Source: Bacillus sp. T33-2 | Lineage (GTDB): Bacteria; Bacillota; Bacilli; Bacillales; Cytobacillaceae | Direction: 5' to 3' | DNA: 64,000 nt | Assembly: GCF_002860205.1 (NCBI RefSeq) | Contig: NZ_PGVB01000026.1 | Span: forward strand, 1 to 64,000 | In this document: piece after piece, positions 18,702 through 27,164 of the stretch | How positions within the stretch are numbered: the first letter of the stretch is position 1 | Layout: each line of letters starts with the position of its first letter | Program-made: the position numbers and the translations under genes | The notes under the pieces: model-generated | Databases searched by the model: none | Told to the model about the DNA's origin: nothing | What the model saw: only the letters and a program-made list of their open reading frames with translations

Positions 18702-19439
18702 TTATTTGTTGCGCAGGGCATCTACAATCCTGTCGTCTGTGACTTCCGGCACAACCCGTATAGATCCTCGTTCCGCTGCGTAACGTACCTCATCTATCAA
18801 GCCAAACACAGCCAGTTCCCTGCCAACTATCGATTGCTCTAGAAGATCCTGGTAACTGTCTTCATGTTTTTTGTAAAAATACAATGCGGTTCTCGCCGCA
18901 TCTGTCATTGTGTACTTTTCCTCACTATTGCCGACCAGACTATTTAGGAAATAACCCGCGCCCAGAAAGTCCTCCAGGCTAAAAGATCCATCCGAGCCCG
19001 AACATACAACGACCAGATTTTCTCCCTTATCGATCTTTTTGATGTAGGATGCGACATGCTCTCCATTCAAGAATGAGGAAGTATAGATCTTTTTTGCTTT
19101 ATGGCATTTATTTATTGCAACCGTCCCATTTGATGTAGACAAAATAAGTGTTTTCCCTGATACATGCTGTTTTAGGGACACAGGCCAGGGTGCCAGAAAA
19201 CCTTCTATAATTTTACCTTCAAGCTCACCAGCGAGGACAAAGGTTTCAGCAGGCAGTCCTATTTTTCTTTCTGCTGCGTGTGAGCTGTCCCTGACAGGTA
19301 TGACGGAAGCTGCACCATGTTCGAGGGTGGCTGCAATGGTCGTGGTAGCCAGCAACACGTCTATGATGACAGCAATTTGCCCATCCATGATTTGTTCGTC
19401 AATCATTTCTTTTTGCAACACAACATCTACTGCTGGCAT
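18702..19439 (-). CDS. 2-phosphosulfolactate phosphatase-like protein (ComB family)
   Basis: The 245-residue product has the features of the ComB fold: VIIDVLLATTTIAATLEHGAASVIPV near the N-terminus, LAGELEG, the STSNGT motif and VVCSGSDGSFSLEDFLGAG. ComB hydrolyses 2-phosphosulfolactate in coenzyme M synthesis. Bacterial homologues in organisms without coenzyme M probably act on another phosphorylated hydroxy acid. It is the last gene of yhf module 1, 37 bp after yhfS, and has no counterpart in modules 2 and 3. ATG 19439 is favoured by GGGGAG 7 bp upstream. Confidence 0.85.
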   Translation of the reverse strand: MPAVDVVLQKEMIDEQIMDGQIAVIIDVLLATTTIAATLEHGAASVIPVRDSSHAAERKIGLPAETFVLAGELEGKIIEGFLAPWPVSLKQHVSGKTLILSTSNGTVAINKCHKAKKIYTSSFLNGEHVASYIKKIDKGENLVVVCSGSDGSFSLEDFLGAGYFLNSLVGNSEEKYTMTDAARTALYFYKKHEDSYQDLLEQSIVGRELAVFGLIDEVRYAAERGSIRVVPEVTDDRIVDALRNK

Positions 19440-19475
19440 CACTGGACTCCCCTTTTTATCTTTTATAGGCTCATT

Positions 19476-20588
19476 TCAGTTTTTAAACCTCGTTTCCACA
19501 TCATGTATGGCCTTTTTCAGGATATCCACGGCCAGATCAGCTCCACTGCGCATCAGGTTTATCCTGATGCCTGTTTTGATCAATTCTGGGTTAGCTTCCA
19601 GAAATGAACCAGAAACACGGTAGATCATCGGCAGTATTTCAAAGCGGGATTCTGCACCAACAGGATAAACGGCAGCGCCATGCTTTTCACTTTCGGCAAT
19701 AACCTCTTGGGCAATTGGTTCCTTAAGTGTCACGATAACATTTTTCTCCTGGGCATTGGCGACAATGGCCTGCTCGACCTGCGGTATTCCCCCTGAATTT
19801 AATTTGTCAGCCAGCCGTTGAGTCTCTTCATTTTGCACAGCCATCGTTACAGGGGCAATCACGAGAGACCGCAACAGCTCCATGGCCTCGTACCCTTGCA
19901 CCTGGCCTCCTCCAGAATAATTTCGCTGACGGATTGTGTTGATCGCTTCTTCCTCACCGACGATCATCCCAATCCCTGGAGGTCCCAACAGCTTGAACCC
20001 TGAGAAACAGGAGTAGGACGCACCAAGCTCGACACCAATGCGCGGCACCTTGAAAACTGTATAGTTGTCATCCACGACAATCGGAAGTTCAGGTCGCACT
20101 TCCTTAACCGATTTGATTAGGCTGGCTAAATCGTAAGTATCATCAGGCATTTGCCTCGAATGCTGTGCATAGAAAACTTTGCAACCTGTATGCTCGGAAA
20201 GCACCGATTCCAGTTCGTGCTGATTATTAAAGTCCACAAATACCGGATTTAATCCGAGCATGCGTACCGTTTCTTTTGTTGTCGTATACATGGGACTTTT
20301 ATGCATAAATAACTTATCGCCAGCATTGAGGAGCGCAGACAGGGTATAACGGATCGATCCTGTACCGGCGCCCCTAATCAAGGCACATGAAGGTACACCA
20401 AAAAATTTTGCCAGAACGTTTTCCACTTTCCTCGTATGGCTCGGCCTGCCCAGCCCTGGCACAACCCCCAGGTCCCCCTGGTTGAAAAACTCACTGCCAC
20501 TGAACTCGTCAGCGATCGACTTTGTCAGCTCAAATTGTTTTTTCATGGCTTCATCAATACTCATTGTTGTCAATAATGCTGGATTCAT
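19476..20588 (-). CDS. yhfS: YhfS-like PLP-dependent enzyme, module 1
   Basis: This 370-residue fold-type I PLP enzyme resembles E. coli YhfS (aminotransferase class V/SelA-like). RGAGTGSIRYTLSALL binds the cofactor phosphate. D173/D174 (VVDDNY) contact the pyridine ring, and K199 in FSGFKLLGPPGIG should form the Schiff base. Its reaction is unknown. A lyase or transaminase step on an amino-containing sugar or acid is possible. It follows yhfT by 29 bp in the operon. ATG 20588 is chosen over the in-frame GTG 20597, which lies within the spacing of the TTTTGGAG site. A second copy is at 27165. Confidence 0.88.
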   Translation of the reverse strand: MNPALLTTMSIDEAMKKQFELTKSIADEFSGSEFFNQGDLGVVPGLGRPSHTRKVENVLAKFFGVPSCALIRGAGTGSIRYTLSALLNAGDKLFMHKSPMYTTTKETVRMLGLNPVFVDFNNQHELESVLSEHTGCKVFYAQHSRQMPDDTYDLASLIKSVKEVRPELPIVVDDNYTVFKVPRIGVELGASYSCFSGFKLLGPPGIGMIVGEEEAINTIRQRNYSGGGQVQGYEAMELLRSLVIAPVTMAVQNEETQRLADKLNSGGIPQVEQAIVANAQEKNVIVTLKEPIAQEVIAESEKHGAAVYPVGAESRFEILPMIYRVSGSFLEANPELIKTGIRINLMRSGADLAVDILKKAIHDVETRFKN

Positions 20589-20617
20589 AGTTTCCACTCC
20601 AAAATTCAGTTTTCTGA

Positions 20618-21895
20618 TTATTGAACGATGTACAGGCCTGTCAATGCTAAAATATTCACCAAAATACCAACAATGATTGCCGCAATTGGCCCAGCTGCCA
20701 AACGGATGACTGGCTTGCCGGCAATTTCATTCAGGATATAAAGTGCAACCACCATGAACATCCCTGTGCCTGGCCAGATTTGGTTGGCTGCATTAATACC
20801 GCCGACTAACAGGGCGATCTCGAGTATTTGCAGCATGGCACTCCTGATATTATCACCAGAAAGTTTCAGCGCAGGGAATTTATTTAAGAATTTCCCGATC
20901 CGTCCCATGCTTAATACCTCTGCACCCATTGCACCTGCACCCAGCACCCCTGCCATAACAGGATTTGCAGACACATATCCGAGCCCAATGATCCAGTCAC
21001 ACCATCCATTAGTCGCATACACACCACTCACCAGTGCTGTTGTGATGACTAAAGGCATGAATGCAAGTGCCTGGATGAAGGCTACCAGTGCGGCTGATGT
21101 GATTTCCCCGTCTGCAAGCAGAGCTGCGGCGATAGGCTCCCCGGCAATCCAATGATAATTGGCCGCGATTGCAAGAATGGCACCCATCGGCAGCAGGAAG
21201 TATATATTTTTTCGAATTCGTTTTACGTTTTCAGCAAATAAGCCGTCACCGATATCTTCTACTCTCGATTTGTCACGGGCCGCATAAGTGATGAGACAAA
21301 TCATTCCGACAAGCATGGCAATGCCCTGTGTACTTAAAGCCACTTCATTACCAGCAATGTTTACCGGATTAATTCTCTCTGTAATGATCCAGCCAAGTGC
21401 TGACAAAAGAAATGTAATAAGGCCTTTTCCTTTGCCGAACTGATACCCGACAGCAATGGCAGGAAACGCAACAAATGCGTAAATAATCGGGTCTCCAACA
21501 GATGCCAGTGCATCCAGGAAGTTTACAGGCAAATATTCAAAACCTTTGATGATTGCATCAAGTGTGAGTGGAACGATTGCCCCATAAACTACCCCAATGA
21601 AAACGGCAAGTGCTGTATTTTTAACAAACGTCCCGATAATATCTGCGGATAGTAACACAATGTGAATGACTATGATTCCTGTGGCTATTGTAATGGGCAT
21701 GGCGAAGCCGGTGATAAAACCGATACTGATCGCAAACGTTACACCGCCAAGCTCCCTTCTTGTCATATTCCCATTCAAGAATTCTGGCATGATCGGCCTT
21801 AAGCCATCATGATATACTGCTATCGACCGGTTTGTTAAAAAAGTCGCATATCCTCCCATCAAGGAAAAAATCACAATTTTAATAATATCTACCAT
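20618..21895 (-). CDS. yhfT: YhfT-like polytopic membrane protein, module 1
   Basis: The 425-residue protein has roughly ten to twelve membrane helices and belongs to the YhfT family. The hallmark is the first loop, YHDGLRPIMPEFLNGNMTRRELG, shared with the copies at 29325 and 33983. A second conserved block (GRIGKFLNKFPALKLSGDNIRSAM) lies near the C-terminus. Its function is not established. Constant linkage to yhfU and yhfY suggests the membrane component of an uptake system. ATG 21895 is preceded by GAGGGG. The open frame reaches 21916 at a TTG without spacing for an RBS. Confidence 0.88.
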   Translation of the reverse strand: MVDIIKIVIFSLMGGYATFLTNRSIAVYHDGLRPIMPEFLNGNMTRRELGGVTFAISIGFITGFAMPITIATGIIVIHIVLLSADIIGTFVKNTALAVFIGVVYGAIVPLTLDAIIKGFEYLPVNFLDALASVGDPIIYAFVAFPAIAVGYQFGKGKGLITFLLSALGWIITERINPVNIAGNEVALSTQGIAMLVGMICLITYAARDKSRVEDIGDGLFAENVKRIRKNIYFLLPMGAILAIAANYHWIAGEPIAAALLADGEITSAALVAFIQALAFMPLVITTALVSGVYATNGWCDWIIGLGYVSANPVMAGVLGAGAMGAEVLSMGRIGKFLNKFPALKLSGDNIRSAMLQILEIALLVGGINAANQIWPGTGMFMVVALYILNEIAGKPVIRLAAGPIAAIIVGILVNILALTGLYIVQ

Positions 21896-21958
21896 TTCCA
21901 CCCCTCTAACCCCCAATATTCGTATTAACTGCCAGTTTTCGCTGAAAATCTATGAAAC

Positions 21959-22321
21959 TTATTTACTCTTTAATAGTTTCAGAAGCATCGGGACAGCAGC
22001 ACCGGCCTGATCTGCAGTAAATCCGAACGCCTTTGACCCCTTATTTATCGCGTCCAGCACCTGCTGTTCTTTCGGCGCACGCCCTGCCATTGCAATTGTG
22101 GCACATTTATCCCTGCCTAGCAGGCCGTAGGCCATCCCTAAAGCACCTCCGGCTCCACTCTGGCATGCGCCAAGGTAATAGTCGTACTCCCCTGTTTTAA
22201 CTTTTAATGCAGCCTCCATATCAGTGAAAATGTCAGCCGTCATGTCCGGGGCACCTTCTCGTTCCACGAGTTCTTTTATTTCCGTTTTGCTTAATTGCCC
22301 GCCGATTGCAAATTTAGTCAT
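21959..22321 (-). CDS. yhfU: YhfU-like DUF2620 protein, module 1
   Basis: This 120-residue cytosolic protein of the DUF2620 family begins with a beta-strand FAIGGQL. Its central motif YYLGACQSGAGGALGMA contains C53, and a second cysteine, C73, lies in the CATIAM stretch. Both cysteines are kept in the three copies of this window. The size, the position between a PRD protein and a multi-helix membrane protein, and the exposed Cys recall a PTS IIB subunit, but sequence similarity to IIB is not evident. The RBS is GGAGAGG. Confidence 0.85.
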   Translation of the reverse strand: MTKFAIGGQLSKTEIKELVEREGAPDMTADIFTDMEAALKVKTGEYDYYLGACQSGAGGALGMAYGLLGRDKCATIAMAGRAPKEQQVLDAINKGSKAFGFTADQAGAAVPMLLKLLKSK

Positions 22322-22377
22322 GAAAAACCCTCTCCTTTTCGTTTGTTTAGTTAAGATGAATGCGGGGCACTTCTACA

Positions 22378-22758
22378 TCATCCCGTTTCACCCCCTGTAT
22401 TTACCTGGAATACAAGACTGTAATGAATCATTAAATAGCCCTTTTCCGCATCGGGCAATGCTCTACCCCACTGTTCTTCGATATATGAAACCTCATTGCG
22501 TGCCTCATCAGCATAGCCAGCATTGAGTGCTTCTTGCAGTACCTGAGCAGGCGGATTTTCAATGTTTTCGCCTGATGCCAGTCTGCTCAATGCCATAGGA
22601 AGATGGGTGAATAGCATTTCTCCTTGTAGGATGTCTTCGCGGCTGAGTGTTGCTGTCAAGTGGCCATAGGCTTTCACGGTTATTTGGGCCGCCTCAGCCG
22701 TGATCGTATTAGAAAATTGCAATACTCTTAGTCTCTCATTTAGGTCATCACGATTCAT
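22378..22758 (-). CDS. yhfY: YhfY-like single-PRD protein, module 1
   Basis: The 126-residue helical protein corresponds to one PTS-regulation domain (PRD) and lacks any DNA-binding domain. It has the two conserved histidines, H52 in LFTHLPMALSRL and H112 in GYLMIHYSLVF. PRDs are normally phosphorylated on His by HPr or EIIB and control transcription factors. A stand-alone PRD could modulate YhfZ or serve as a phosphocarrier. It is the first gene of the operon, and the TAC-N8-GTA palindrome ends 16 bp upstream of its start codon. Confidence 0.85.
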   Translation of the reverse strand: MNRDDLNERLRVLQFSNTITAEAAQITVKAYGHLTATLSREDILQGEMLFTHLPMALSRLASGENIENPPAQVLQEALNAGYADEARNEVSYIEEQWGRALPDAEKGYLMIHYSLVFQVNTGGETG

Positions 22759-22773
22759 ATAGAACCTCCAATA

Positions 22774-22787
22774 TACAGTATTTAGTA
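22774..22787. promoter_or_regulatory. Predicted YhfZ operator, site 1 (yhfY1 promoter)
   Basis: ATAC-AGTATTTA-GTAT, one of seven TAC-N8-GTA palindromes at yhf promoters. It lies between yhfZ and yhfY of module 1. Confidence 0.7.
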
Positions 22788-22845
22788 TTATGGCTCAGAA
22801 AAACCCCTCTAAATAGTCAAGGGAACATTGTAATAATGATACCTG

Positions 22846-23769
22846 CTAATACTGGGGAAATTTCCTGCCGGTCTCGACGAGTCGTTGTGTATTCAGCACA
22901 ATTTGTGTATCAAGCAGCATAACCTGTTTTTTGACCTCTTCACGGCTGGAGTCGATTACAATCGTTGCTTCTGACGTCTGTTTCGTGAGTTCTTTAGCTT
23001 GTTCAGACTGAAAATCCACCGCGTTGAAAGTCTCCATAGATCGAATTTCATCGACATTCCATACTGCCGCATCAATTTTTCTCTCTTGCAGCATTTGAAA
23101 CAGCAGCATGTAGTTAACATCTACAAAATGAACATCAAGTCCCTCGCATTCCAGTAGGGTAATTTTTGATTGATCCGGTGATGACCTGTCAATTCCCACT
23201 TTCATGCCAGATTCAATTTTTGTTTTTCCATGGTCCGACAAAAATATTTTATGCTCGGATACATATGAACCTGCTCCAAATGTTTTAACAATCTCAAGCC
23301 CTCTGTGCGGAATGTTCCATTCTTCTGCAGCCAATCTCGACACGATGGCAAAATCATACCGCCTTGCTTTAAGTGCTTCCAATCGGTTGCTGGCACCCCG
23401 CATATAAGCCAGGCTTATCCGTTTGTTAAGAGTTTGAAATCCATCCACGATACCTGTGGCCAGTCCCTCATATTTTTTCGAGTAGGGCAGTGGCATTGCA
23501 CCAACCAAAGGACCTGTTCCAGATACATCTAATAAAACGCTTACATCTTTATTTAATAAAAAAGTGCCTAAATGCCCTCTTGCTTCCAATTCGATGGCGC
23601 CGAGCATCTCTAACTGCTTTAGTGCACCTTGCACAGTACCCCTTCCTAGACAGAGCCTGTCACAAAAATCAGACACCGTTGGAATTTTCTGCCCAACTTC
23701 CACAGCGAGTAATTCCAGTGCAATATGTTTTGCGGCGATGCCATTTTTCGAAAATAAACTTTCCCACAT
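22846..23769 (-). CDS. yhfZ: YhfZ-like GntR-type transcriptional regulator, module 1
   Basis: At 307 residues, the N-terminal ~75 form a winged helix (IPTVSDFCDRLCLGRGTVQGALKQLEMLGAIELEARGHLGTFL) of GntR-like type. The rest is a periplasmic-binding-protein-like effector domain of the YhfZ_C family, with PLPYSKKYEGLATGI conserved between the two copies here. It probably binds a metabolite of the yhf pathway. It is transcribed separately from yhfY: an operator lies on each side of the gene, 24-37 bp before its start and between its stop and yhfY. This is expected for autoregulation. Confidence 0.88.
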   Translation of the reverse strand: MWESLFSKNGIAAKHIALELLAVEVGQKIPTVSDFCDRLCLGRGTVQGALKQLEMLGAIELEARGHLGTFLLNKDVSVLLDVSGTGPLVGAMPLPYSKKYEGLATGIVDGFQTLNKRISLAYMRGASNRLEALKARRYDFAIVSRLAAEEWNIPHRGLEIVKTFGAGSYVSEHKIFLSDHGKTKIESGMKVGIDRSSPDQSKITLLECEGLDVHFVDVNYMLLFQMLQERKIDAAVWNVDEIRSMETFNAVDFQSEQAKELTKQTSEATIVIDSSREEVKKQVMLLDTQIVLNTQRLVETGRKFPQY

Positions 23770-23792
23770 TTTATTCCTCTGCCTTATAAATA

Positions 23793-23806
23793 TACTATAT
23801 CCTGTA
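23793..23806. promoter_or_regulatory. Predicted YhfZ operator, site 2 (yhfZ1 promoter)
   Basis: ATAC-TATATCCT-GTAT, 24 bp upstream of the yhfZ start codon, in the position expected for autorepression. Confidence 0.65.
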
Positions 23807-23922
23807 TCTTGAATATATCAGTTCGGCCGGCAGTGGTAAAGAATAATTTATATTAAATTAGGAAAATTGTCATATTTCTAAGCAATTGGTCAGTAGTAAA
23901 GATGTATATTCCTAAGCATGCC

Positions 23923-23962
23923 AAAAAGAAGTCACACCACTACCACGAGGGGACTTCTTTTT
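23923..23962 (-). terminator. Terminator after nagB (module 2 end)
   Basis: Perfect 11-bp stem (23923-23933 with 23952-23962) with A/T-rich ends, able to work in both directions. It separates yhf module 2 from module 1. Confidence 0.85.
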
Positions 23963-24016
23963 GTATAACTCTCCAGCGCCCATTTTGGACTCCGGTATAG
24001 ATTTACGTCCGGTCTG

Positions 24017-24766
24017 TCAGCTGACAAGGCCCTTTACTTTTTTTAATTTCGAAACCGCTGCCGAGTCAGCAACGACAATCACATTCGGATGGTTCCGCAG
24101 AACTGATGCCGGGCAATCAGTGCTCACGTTGCCCGCAAACATCCTAAAGATTGCTTCAGCCTTGTTTTCTCCTGAGGCGAGAAGCAGGATCTCCTTGCTT
24201 TTTAAAATTGTGGAAATCCCCATCGTGATTGCGTAGGCCGGCACTTCTTCCTCATCGCCAAAATAGCGGGCGTTGGCCTTCCGTGTCGACTCTGCCAGTT
24301 TGACGATATGGGTTGGTGTATCAAAAGGGGTGCCTGGTTCATTGAAACCGATATGGCCGTTTTCGCCGATGCCCAGCAATTGCAGGTCCACACCGCCAAT
24401 GCTGTCAATTATTGCCTCATAATTCTTTGCTTCCTGTTCGATGTCATCTGATTGTCCGTTTGGAATATGGACATTTTCCTTCGGGATGTTGATATCGTTA
24501 AACAGATGTTTATACATGAAGTAATGGTAGCTGTTTGGGTTTTCGGGAGAAATCCCCACGTACTCATCCAGGTTATAAGTACAGACGTCCACGTATGATG
24601 TCTGATTTTTTTTAAAATCATCAACCAATAATTCATATGTCCGCACAGGAGTGCCGCCTGTCGCCAGGCCAAGCGCCGCATCAGGTTTGGACTTTATTTT
24701 CGCCAGTATGTGTTTGGCGGCAAAAATGCTCATCTCTTCGTAATTTTTTACTTCAACAAGCCTCAT
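24017..24766 (-). CDS. nagB: Glucosamine-6-phosphate deaminase
   Basis: This 249-residue NagB has LATGGTP for phosphate binding, NLDEYVGI with the catalytic Asp region, and GIGENGHIGFNEPG with the ring-opening His. It converts glucosamine-6-phosphate to fructose-6-phosphate and ammonia in the cytosol. It is the last gene of yhf module 2, 33 bp after yhfW, so this copy is presumably induced with the yhf pathway rather than with general GlcNAc use. No nagA or GlcNAc PTS gene is in the window. Its presence is the best clue that the pathway ends in an amino sugar phosphate. Confidence 0.93.
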   Translation of the reverse strand: MRLVEVKNYEEMSIFAAKHILAKIKSKPDAALGLATGGTPVRTYELLVDDFKKNQTSYVDVCTYNLDEYVGISPENPNSYHYFMYKHLFNDINIPKENVHIPNGQSDDIEQEAKNYEAIIDSIGGVDLQLLGIGENGHIGFNEPGTPFDTPTHIVKLAESTRKANARYFGDEEEVPAYAITMGISTILKSKEILLLASGENKAEAIFRMFAGNVSTDCPASVLRNHPNVIVVADSAAVSKLKKVKGLVS

Positions 24767-24799
24767 CGTTCCACTCCTCCCTTAAAGGCTGAAATGATT

Positions 24800-25990
24800 T
24801 CACATGATGTCCTTTAGAAAACTTTTTCCATATTCAGGCGGTTCAACACCAGTAAATTCTGCCAATGTTGCCGCGATATCTGCCATTGTCTCCCTCGTGC
24901 CAATCGACACCGGCTTCACATTTTTCCCTACCACCAAAATAGGCGTTTGTTCCCTCGTATGGTTGGAATGCCCGATCGTCGGGTCGTTCCCGTGGTCTGC
25001 TGTTATAATGAGGACGTCGTCTTCACCTAATTCCGGGATAAATGATGCCAGGAACCGATCTGCGTCCTCCAGCACTTCCTTGTACCAGACACTGTCCTCT
25101 TTATGGCCAGCCAGATCCGTCTCCTGGACATTGACAAGGAAGACCGCATTGTCTTCACTATTATGGTAAAACTTCCGGTATGTTTCGAGAACATCCTTTG
25201 TATTGACAACTGGATCCTTGAACCCGCGTGCCTGGATCACATCCGCCGTTTTGCCGATCCTATACACAGGGATGTCATTCATTTCTGCAATATGGGCAAA
25301 TTGTTTTTCAAAATCGACACCGTACCCTAAATGGAGCACCTGGTACCCTTCTCCGTAAACATTGGCTTTTGGGGCATCAACGCCCCATTGCAGCCCGGAA
25401 TTTTTCTCTTTTACGACAGAAAGGATTGTCTCAATGTCTGATTTTTTATTGCCAAAGACAATGACACGGCTTGTGTCCACATTTTCCCGGACAATTTTCC
25501 CTATTTGGGATACTTCCTTAAAGTTGAGCTGTTTCAGGTCCCCCACGACATTGATGATATTGCCGACCTGTGACTCGAGGTTGTCGCCAATGACGACTGC
25601 TCCATTCACAAGCAGGACGGTTGCCTCATCAATTGGATAAACCACTTCATACCCATTCGCTTCCAGCGACTTTTTAATCTTTGGCCCCACTTCGCTCATC
25701 AACCGTTTTTTGGGCACTCCCGGTTTGCTTCCCATCAATTCCTGGTGCCCCATGAATGTGTCTGCCCCAGGATGGGCGAGGTTACTCTTTCCATAAGCGG
25801 CAGTCGGCGTACCTACATCGTCTACTATTTTCCCTAAACCAAGTCCATACAGAGTCGGAATGCTTAGCTGGACGGTTTCCCTGATATGTTTATACGTATG
25901 GGCGGTTACGTCTTCAGGCTTTACTTCCCTGCAGTCTGCCATTGCGCCAACACCAAATCCGTCCAAAACGAGCAAGGTTATTTTAGCCAT
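24800..25990 (-). CDS. yhfW: YhfW-like phosphopentomutase-family metalloenzyme
   Basis: The 396-residue member of the alkaline phosphatase superfamily has LVLDGFGVGAMAD (metal Asp D10), a catalytic Thr at T78 in GADTFMGHQELMG and C-terminal metal sites ETDLAGH and TADHGNDPTIGHSNHT. Overall layout equals phosphopentomutase DeoB, including the cap domain. It resembles E. coli YhfW. It should move a phosphate within a sugar phosphate, but the substrate is unknown. It is co-transcribed with yhfX (3-bp gap) and nagB. The RBS is GGGGG 9 bp before the ATG. Confidence 0.9.
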   Translation of the reverse strand: MAKITLLVLDGFGVGAMADCREVKPEDVTAHTYKHIRETVQLSIPTLYGLGLGKIVDDVGTPTAAYGKSNLAHPGADTFMGHQELMGSKPGVPKKRLMSEVGPKIKKSLEANGYEVVYPIDEATVLLVNGAVVIGDNLESQVGNIINVVGDLKQLNFKEVSQIGKIVRENVDTSRVIVFGNKKSDIETILSVVKEKNSGLQWGVDAPKANVYGEGYQVLHLGYGVDFEKQFAHIAEMNDIPVYRIGKTADVIQARGFKDPVVNTKDVLETYRKFYHNSEDNAVFLVNVQETDLAGHKEDSVWYKEVLEDADRFLASFIPELGEDDVLIITADHGNDPTIGHSNHTREQTPILVVGKNVKPVSIGTRETMADIAATLAEFTGVEPPEYGKSFLKDIM

Positions 25991-25993
25991 GTT

Positions 25994-27157
25994 CTACATC
26001 CCCCTTCTTTGAAAATGAACGAGCTCAGGCTGGCTGGAATTCACATTTCTAATGAATGCGACATGGGCCCTTGTGACAAAGATTTGCGTCCGGAACGCGT
26101 AAATAACTGTATCGCCGGTATTCATCCCGGCTTCACGCCGGAGGCAGCCATAGTAATCGATGTTTTCCGGTGACACACATTCAACACTTGTTCGTTGGTT
26201 CACAATATCATTTTCATTGCTTCCAAATAAGGCGCCTTCCATGTTAGAACGGGCATAAAATCCTCCCGCAATCGTATAGGCATGTTTTTCATCCATATGC
26301 GAGATTTCAGAAACGTAGACAATGCTCGGAATTTCCGGCAAATCTTCGCGATACGCATGCAAAGGAGTTGTCCCAGTGATAGAGTGTCCTGGCTCGCCAT
26401 GGGTGACTCCCCATTCCTTCAGCATCGGGATGCTATGGCAGCTTGTGGCGCTAGGAGCGTTCACATGGCTCACCTTAACTCCCTTTCTTTCAAGAATTTC
26501 GCGGGCGAGCTTTATCGTTTCGATGTTTGAAGTAAACTTGAAATCATCTTTTTGTTCATTAATCTGCAGTACAGGGAAGCTCGTAATCCCGATGACGCGG
26601 ATCCCTTTTAGCTTGAGAAGTGTATCAAGGCTTTCTTCAAGCTGTCCGATCAAAAACCCGCCAAATTGCCCCGGGTAGACCATATCATCTGGTTTGATCA
26701 CACGGAGAATGACGTCTTGCGTCATCCCCAGTTTTTCCGCTGCGGCAGATAATTGCGCTGCCCGCTCAACTGAAAACAGGGTGACAACTTCTGGCTGCAG
26801 CTTTGTCAGTACATCTTCCCACTGGGATTTGCCTGGCTGGACTATGTGGCCGATATTCCCGATCTGGCAATTCTCCTTCTTCAGCTCAATTGCTTCGTCA
26901 ATATCAACGGCGACAGCACGGCCGATGCCGTTTTGCTCGATTATCCGGCCGACGAACCCGCTTCTGCCAATTTGTTTTGTCATATAATACAGGTTAAGTC
27001 CATGTTCCTTTGCTGATTCACTAAGTTTCCTGACGTTATGCTCAAGAGAATCGAGATCGATCGCATAAGTATTGGCCGGGATGATTCCCTGTTGATGGAG
27101 CTTGGTGGCCGCTCTGATTAATCCTTCATTTCGCTTGAGCGTCATATTTAAAAACAC
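25994..27157 (-). CDS. yhfX: YhfX-like alanine racemase-fold PLP protein
   Basis: The 387-residue protein has an N-terminal fold-type III (alanine racemase-like) barrel with the presumed PLP lysine K61 in YYMTKQIGRSG and a C-terminal beta domain. It resembles E. coli YhfX. Family relatives racemise or decarboxylate amino acids, and YhfX itself is uncharacterised. A GTG start at 27157 has a perfect AGGAGGTGA site 7 bp upstream. It lies 7 bp after yhfS and 3 bp before yhfW, so the three enzymes are made together. Only module 2 has it. Confidence 0.88.
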   Translation of the reverse strand: MFLNMTLKRNEGLIRAATKLHQQGIIPANTYAIDLDSLEHNVRKLSESAKEHGLNLYYMTKQIGRSGFVGRIIEQNGIGRAVAVDIDEAIELKKENCQIGNIGHIVQPGKSQWEDVLTKLQPEVVTLFSVERAAQLSAAAEKLGMTQDVILRVIKPDDMVYPGQFGGFLIGQLEESLDTLLKLKGIRVIGITSFPVLQINEQKDDFKFTSNIETIKLAREILERKGVKVSHVNAPSATSCHSIPMLKEWGVTHGEPGHSITGTTPLHAYREDLPEIPSIVYVSEISHMDEKHAYTIAGGFYARSNMEGALFGSNENDIVNQRTSVECVSPENIDYYGCLRREAGMNTGDTVIYAFRTQIFVTRAHVAFIRNVNSSQPELVHFQRRGM

Positions 27158-27164
27158 GGCCAGG

